64,000 nucleotides of DNA from Nitrosomonas sp. (lineage in GTDB: Bacteria; Pseudomonadota; Gammaproteobacteria; Burkholderiales; Nitrosomonadaceae), in contig JALDQW010000001.1 of assembly GCA_031316255.1 (NCBI GenBank), positions 496,001 through 560,000 of the forward strand. Direction: 5' to 3'. The notes below the pieces were generated by a model. That model saw only the letters and a list, made by a program, of their open reading frames with translations. It searched no databases and was not told the origin of the DNA. Positions 59,645 through 64,000 of this stretch are shown here, piece by piece. Position 1 is the first letter of the stretch; each line of letters opens with the position of its first letter. Both the position numbers and the translations under genes were made by a program.

Positions 59645-60982
59645 AAGGGCATCTCTAAAAATACCTTAATAAAGAGAATTTTTCCAAGCCGGGGAACGAT
59701 TAGTTCGATTCCCGATATTTTTCTGTTCAAGAATTTGATTATTGCTCAGTTCAAGGCGTTTTGGGTTGTTATCCTCTCGTTTTTCCTATTTTAGGCAATT
59801 CTGGGCGTAATAACCCTGTCGAAACTGAAACATCTTTTGCGAATCAACGTCACCACACGCTTAATGTTGTAAACGAGGTTGAGCAAGCCTATTTGTACTT
59901 TTGCTCTCATAAGCCCTATGGTACGAATAGTGATTCCACCCAGTTCATTCGTCATCGAACCAAATACATGTTCAACCCGTGCGCGCACCTGTGATTTCTT
60001 TTTGTTGCCAAACTTTTGCGTGTCCGTGAGTGGATGATTGCGAGCACCTTTTTCGTGAATGCGGCTCGTGTGTCCAGAAGTAGCCAGAATTTCTTCCTGT
60101 GCTTCGCTGCGATAGGCTGAATCCGCGTAAACATCAGTCCCTCCCTCTTTAGGGGATTGCAGCACTTCTGCCAAAACCTGGCTATCGTGAACTTCCGCTG
60201 ATGTAAATTCCCATGGGTTATCAACTTGGTACACTGATCCACATTCACGTGATCTTTGTAACCATAAAACGATTCGTTGTTCTTCTTCGTCCAACGCGCA
60301 TCAATGTCTTTTTGTGCCAGCTTGTGAGGATTTTGCCCCCATTCAATCGGAATCGCACCTTCCTTGATGATCTTGTTCTCCTCACGCGTATTACGTTGCT
60401 TGGGAACCGTCACAAAAGTTGCATCAATGATCTGACCTGACTTCAGCTCAACATCCAGCTCCCGTAAACATTCAGCAAATCTCGCAAATAGCCGTTCAAT
60501 CAGTTGATTCTCCTTCAACTCCTCCCGAAACGCCCACATCGTTTTTGCATCCGGTACCACCCCCGCCAAATCAAGCCCCAAAAAACGCATGAAACTCAAT
60601 CGATCCCGTACTTGATACTCCAACTGGTCATCCGACAGATTATGCATTCTTTGCAATACCAGCATCTTGAATAGCATCACCCGATCAAAGGGTTTGCGAC
60701 CAGCCGCGCTTTTCCTAGGCTTCGTAGTCGTCTCCCTGAGAAGATCAGCGAATAAATTCCAGTCGATCATGCGATTCAGTTCTTCAAGCGGATCTCTTAG
60801 CTTGCTTAGCTGTTCATAGCGATTTTCAAGGTCAAAAAAACTGAATTGCATGATGGAATCCTATATCAGTGAATATGACTATTAACTATAATAAACAATG
60901 TGTTATTATACACTAACCATGAAAAATGGCTTCCCTTCCTGAATTACCCTGTCTTGTAATATCAATTTTTAGAGATGCCCTT
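59645..60982 (-). mobile_element. IS5-family insertion sequence
   Basis: The element is bounded by perfect 18-bp inverted repeats: AAGGGCATCTCTAAAAAT at 59645-59662 and its complement at 60965-60982, giving 1338 bp. Inside is one transposase gene broken by a frameshift. Neighbouring bases do not give an unambiguous target duplication. The intact ends indicate a recent insertion, with inactivation afterwards or a sequence error. Confidence 0.85.
59791..60851 (-). pseudogene. IS5 family transposase, frameshifted
   Basis: The first frame (from ATG 60851) encodes an N-terminal helix-turn-helix part (SFFDLENRYEQLSKLRDPLE) and the catalytic start (GQIIDATFVTVPKQRNTREE), up to GYKDHVNVDQCTKL near 60225. 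The protein then continues in the other frame as DNPWEFTSAEVHDSQVLAEV, with DVYADSAYRSEAQ and the C-terminal RARVEHVFGSMTNELGG, ending at 59791. One missing base around 60222-60226 (AAG TT- GAT) would rejoin both parts into one protein of about 350 residues. Confidence 0.9.
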
Positions 60983-61534
60983 ATATGAATCATTTTTCGT
61001 TGGATTGCTGTTTTTCAATTTGCTGGAATGAAAAGCCATTTATTCGGCGCACAATGATTGAACAGGTTGGTAAATTTACTGTGCTTAGGATTCCGTGTTA
61101 AAAATTGCTCCGGTGCATTAGTTTGAGCACAACACGACACACAATGTTTTTTGCCAAATTTATTATGGAACTAATCCATGCTGATGCTGTTACGCATGCA
61201 TCACATGAATATGGCATTAGGCAGTCGGTTACGTGAATATGAGCAGCCATAGACAAGTAATTATTCCACTGAATAAATTTTATCGGGTAGTCAAGTGTAT
61301 ATTGTATTCAAAAATCGCCATAATGATTTGACTTGTATCATGGTGTATAACAGACTAAACTTGCTGCAGAGGGTGTTAACAAGGGGTGAACTGTTGCTGT
61401 TGATGTATTTCAGGTCTCAGCAAAGCTGATGGAACGTGGTTTCCGGAACAACAGAAATAATTCATTCATTGTTAACATCCTCTGGTATAGCATGTTGAAT
61501 GTGCTTTCGAATCTATAACATTAAGGTCTCGTGC
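60983..61534. other. Non-coding region between IS5 element and sdhC
   Basis: About 550 bases with no recognised gene. They probably include the sdhCDA promoter; TATAGC at about 61486-61491 is a weak -10 candidate. The sdhC ribosome site (TTAAGG, about 61521-61526) lies at the end. Confidence 0.45.
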
Positions 61535-61924
61535 ATGGAAGCGAAATTATTGAATAAACGCCCCAAGCATCTCAATCTTTTTAAAATCAGCCAGCCTTTG
61601 CCGGCCATTGTGTCAATCCTGCACCGTATCAGTGGTGTATTGCTTTTTTTTCCGGGTATTCCCGTCATTTTGTGTGGTTTGCAAATGATGCTGGGCTCAC
61701 CGGAAAGTTTTGAAGCACTGCAAACGGCATTTCAAAACCCGGCGATGAAGCTGATTCTTGTTTTGTTTGTTTGGCTTTGTCTGCATCATCTCTGTGCAGG
61801 TATACGTTATCTTGCGCTCGATCTGCATTATGGTATTGCGCTCAACCAGGCCCGTGCCAGCAGTAAATGGGTACTGGCGATCAGCATTGCACTGACATTA
61901 TTTGTGGGAGTTTTGCTATGGTAA
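61535..61924 (+). CDS. sdhC: Succinate dehydrogenase cytochrome b556 subunit
   Basis: The 129-residue protein has three membrane helices and SdhC signatures: RPKHLNLFKISQPLPAIVSI, the quinone-site and heme-region LHRISGVLLFFPG, and LHHLCAGIRYLALDLHYG with the heme histidine. The start at ATG 61535 is supported by TAAGG 8 bp upstream; a longer frame to 61499 adds 12 unlikely residues. It anchors succinate dehydrogenase to the membrane with SdhD. It overlaps sdhD by 7 bp. Confidence 0.96.
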   Translation: MEAKLLNKRPKHLNLFKISQPLPAIVSILHRISGVLLFFPGIPVILCGLQMMLGSPESFEALQTAFQNPAMKLILVLFVWLCLHHLCAGIRYLALDLHYGIALNQARASSKWVLAISIALTLFVGVLLW

Positions 61925-62271
61925 GACAATCCAATCGCATTGTTACAGGGGCGCATTACGGATTGAGAGACTGGTTGGTGCAACGTGTGACCGCTGTTTT
62001 AATGGCTTCTTATATTCTGCTGCTGGTGGCGATTGTGTGGCGTGTTGCGCCGCAAGACCATGCGGCCTGGGTATCTGTTTTTAATCATCAGTGGATGCGT
62101 ATTGCGACATTTTTATTTTTTGCATCTTTATTTTGGCATGCATGGGTGGGTGTACGTAATGTCCTAATGGATTATGTCAAGCCGACGGCAATTCGTTTGA
62201 CAGCACAAATTCTGGTGATTGTTTCCCTGTTTGCGTACCTGATTTGGACGGCTGAAATTTTGTGGAGTTAA
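61918..62271 (+). CDS. sdhD: Succinate dehydrogenase hydrophobic membrane anchor subunit
   Basis: The 117-residue protein has three membrane helices and matches Sdh[21 protein letters not shown] at the N-terminus and [20 protein letters not shown] with the histidine expected to bind heme b. The start ATG 61918 lies within the end of sdhC and excludes 17 upstream residues that are only a shadow of sdhC. With SdhC it forms the quinone-binding membrane anchor. Confidence 0.95.
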   Translation: MVRQSNRIVTGAHYGLRDWLVQRVTAVLMASYILLLVAIVWRVAPQDHAAWVSVFNHQWMRIATFLFFASLFWHAWVGVRNVLMDYVKPTAIRLTAQILVIVSLFAYLIWTAEILWS

Positions 62272-62272
62272 T

Positions 62273-64000
62273 GTGGCAATCGTAAAAAGAAAATTCGACG
62301 TGGTGATTGTCGGCGCGGGTGGCGCCGGTATGCGGGCAGCATTGCAATTGTCAGAAGCCGGGTTGAAAGTGGCAGTAGTGTCCAAGGTTTTTCCGACAAG
62401 ATCGCATACCGTCTCGGCGCAGGGCGGGATTGCTGCTTCGCTAGGTAATGTTACCGAGGATAACTGGCATTGGCATATGTACGATACGGTAAAAGGCTCA
62501 GATTATCTTGGCGATCAGGATGCGATTGAATTTATGTGCCGCCAAGCCAATGAAGTGGTGTATGAACTGGAACACTTTGGTATGCCGTTTGATCGGCTGG
62601 AAAACGGCAAAATCTATCAACGTCCTTTTGGCGGGCAATCGCAACATTTTGGTGGTGCTCAGGCGACGCGATCCTGTGCAGCCGCAGACCGGACCGGTCA
62701 TGCGTTATTGCATACGCTTTATCAGCGTAATGTCAGTGCCAATACCCAATTTTTTGTCGAATGGATGGGGCTGGATTTGATACGTGACGAACAGGGCGAT
62801 GTGCTGGGTATTACGGCAATGGAAATGGAAACCGGTGAAGTGATGATCCTAGAGGCCAAGGCAACTTTGTTTGCAACCGGCGGCGGCGGACGGATATTTC
62901 AGGCGAGCACCAATGCTTTGATCAATACCGGCGATGGATTGGGTATGGCTGCGCGTGCAGGTATTCCGCTTGAAGACATGGAATTCTGGCAGTTTCATCC
63001 CACGGGTATTCACGGTGTCGGTGTATTGATCAGTGAAGCTGTGCGCGGCGAAGGCGGTTATTTGATTAACAAGGATGGCGAGCGCTTTATGGAGCGCTAT
63101 GCACCCAATGCCAAGGATCTGGCCAGCCGTGATGTGGTGGCGCGTTCGATGACAATTGAGATCAAGGAAGGGCGCGGTTGTGGCGATGAACACGACCATC
63201 TGCTGTTAAAACTCGACCATCTGGGTGCTGAAATCATCAAGTCGCGATTGCCAGGGATTCGTGAATTGGCAATGAAGTTTTCGCATGTCGACCCGATTCA
63301 CGATCCAATACCCGTTGTGCCGACAGCACATTACATGATGGGTGGTATTCCAACAAATTATTTTGGTCAGGTGGTGGCGCCGTACAAAACGGGACCTGAA
63401 GAAATTGTAAATGGTTTTTATGCAGTGGGTGAATGTGCATGTGTGTCCGTTCATGGTGCAAACAGGCTGGGAACAAATTCTTTGCTGGATTTGGTTGTGT
63501 TTGGCCGTGCCGCAGCGAATCAGGTTATTGAGGATCTGGAACGAAACCCGCACCATAAACCGTTACCATCCGATGCTGCCGATAAAACGATTGCGCGACT
63601 TGAACGCCTGGAAAACCAGATAAATGGTGAGAATGTAGCTGAAGTTACTAACGCGCTGTGTAAAACAATGCAGATCTATTGCGGGGTATTCCGTTTTGAA
63701 GATACCTTGCAACAGGGTGTGGAGAAAATCAAGGAAGTGGCCGGACGCGTGGGCCGCACCGAAATCAAAGACAAGAGCAAGGTATTCAACACGGCGCGAA
63801 TAGAGGCGCTTGAACTGGATAATATGAAGGAAGTGGCGGTGGCAACAATGATTTCTGCTGAAGCGCGGCGCGAGAGCCGCGGTGCGCATGCGCGTGATGA
63901 TTTTCCTGAACGCGATGATGATAATTGGTTAAAGCATACGCTGTTTTTTAGTAAAGACAATCACCTTGACTATAAGCCAGTGCGCTTGAAGCCAATGACA
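62273..64000 (+). CDS. sdhA: Succinate dehydrogenase flavoprotein subunit, 3' end cut by window
   Basis: The frame opens at GTG 62273, one base after the sdhD stop, and runs to the window edge, giving 576 residues; full SdhA proteins are about 588, so only the last dozen are missing. Motifs include the FAD-binding [20 protein letters not shown], the FAD-attaching histidine in [14 protein letters not shown], the substrate-site [20 protein letters not shown] and [15 protein letters not shown], and the late [20 protein letters not shown]. It oxidises succinate to fumarate in the TCA cycle. The sdhB gene presumably follows outside the window. Confidence 0.98.
   Translation, partial: MAIVKRKFDVVIVGAGGAGMRAALQLSEAGLKVAVVSKVFPTRSHTVSAQGGIAASLGNVTEDNWHWHMYDTVKGSDYLGDQDAIEFMCRQANEVVYELEHFGMPFDRLENGKIYQRPFGGQSQHFGGAQATRSCAAADRTGHALLHTLYQRNVSANTQFFVEWMGLDLIRDEQGDVLGITAMEMETGEVMILEAKATLFATGGGGRIFQASTNALINTGDGLGMAARAGIPLEDMEFWQFHPTGIHGVGVLISEAVRGEGGYLINKDGERFMERYAPNAKDLASRDVVARSMTIEIKEGRGCGDEHDHLLLKLDHLGAEIIKSRLPGIRELAMKFSHVDPIHDPIPVVPTAHYMMGGIPTNYFGQVVAPYKTGPEEIVNGFYAVGECACVSVHGANRLGTNSLLDLVVFGRAAANQVIEDLERNPHHKPLPSDAADKTIARLERLENQINGENVAEVTNALCKTMQIYCGVFRFEDTLQQGVEKIKEVAGRVGRTEIKDKSKVFNTARIEALELDNMKEVAVATMISAEARRESRGAHARDDFPERDDDNWLKHTLFFSKDNHLDYKPVRLKPMT

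Noticed and set aside
59447..59658. Two overlapping short frames between the IS elements
   Set aside because: They lack ribosome sites and family similarity, and one crosses the IS5 end.
61867..61917. Longer start for sdhD
   Set aside because: The 17 residues are an out-of-frame reading of sdhC; ATG 61918 matches the family start.

Overview
The window comes from a low-GC betaproteobacterium, most likely a member of the Nitrosomonadaceae (Nitrosomonas-like). This is judged from protein resemblance and gene layout: an aa3 cytochrome c oxidase cluster with betaproteobacterial accessory genes (ctaG, DUF2970, a small assembly peptide, SURF1, ctaB), a DUF6502/DUF5666 pair, PPK2, and an SAH riboswitch before ahcY. 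No nitrification gene lies inside the window, so the genus is an inference.

Layout. 0-5.7 kb: a 5'-truncated PAS-EAL protein faces a split proton-translocating transhydrogenase operon (pntAA-pntAB-pntB); an ornithine cyclodeaminase-like gene lies between two short direct repeats. 6-8.7 kb: a DUF6502 gene, a frameshifted DUF5666 gene with decayed sequence behind it, and a DUF4156 lipoprotein. 8.8-11.4 kb: leuS. 12.1-19 kb: signalling genes, including a 1523-residue CheB-CheR-PAS-GGDEF-EAL fusion and an EAL-HDOD protein. 19.2-25.4 kb: PPK2, TRAP permeases without a binding protein, pmbA, a probably broken gene and darP. 25.4-33.2 kb: a minus-strand run from ctaC to ctaB, ending in two membrane proteins. 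34-38.6 kb: an L,D-transpeptidase with a MepK-like endopeptidase, then priA. 38.7-44.3 kb: a large lipoprotein, a Rieske oxygenase, an EamA transporter, a small lipoprotein, a structured non-coding element and an aldo/keto reductase.

44.4-56 kb is core metabolism on the minus strand: an HDOD protein, rsfS, nadD, aceF, aceE, folD, a membrane protein, then metF, ahcY and metK. The last three form the activated methyl cycle, with a clear S-adenosylhomocysteine riboswitch between metK and ahcY. 56.9-57.8 kb holds flgM-flgN behind a near-consensus sigma-28 promoter. 57.8-61 kb is a small mobile island: a hairpin array split by an intact IS256-family element, then an IS5-family element with an 18-bp perfect inverted repeat and a frameshifted transposase. 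The window ends in sdhC-sdhD-sdhA, with sdhA running off the right edge.

No tRNA, rRNA, CRISPR array or phage module was recognised. The points most worth a second look are the structured element at 42.83 kb with an 18-nt sequence shared with the leader of the CheB-CheR fusion, the hairpin array around IS256, the clustered frameshifts (DUF5666, the 24-kb gene, the IS5 transposase) and the large chemotaxis/c-di-GMP fusion.
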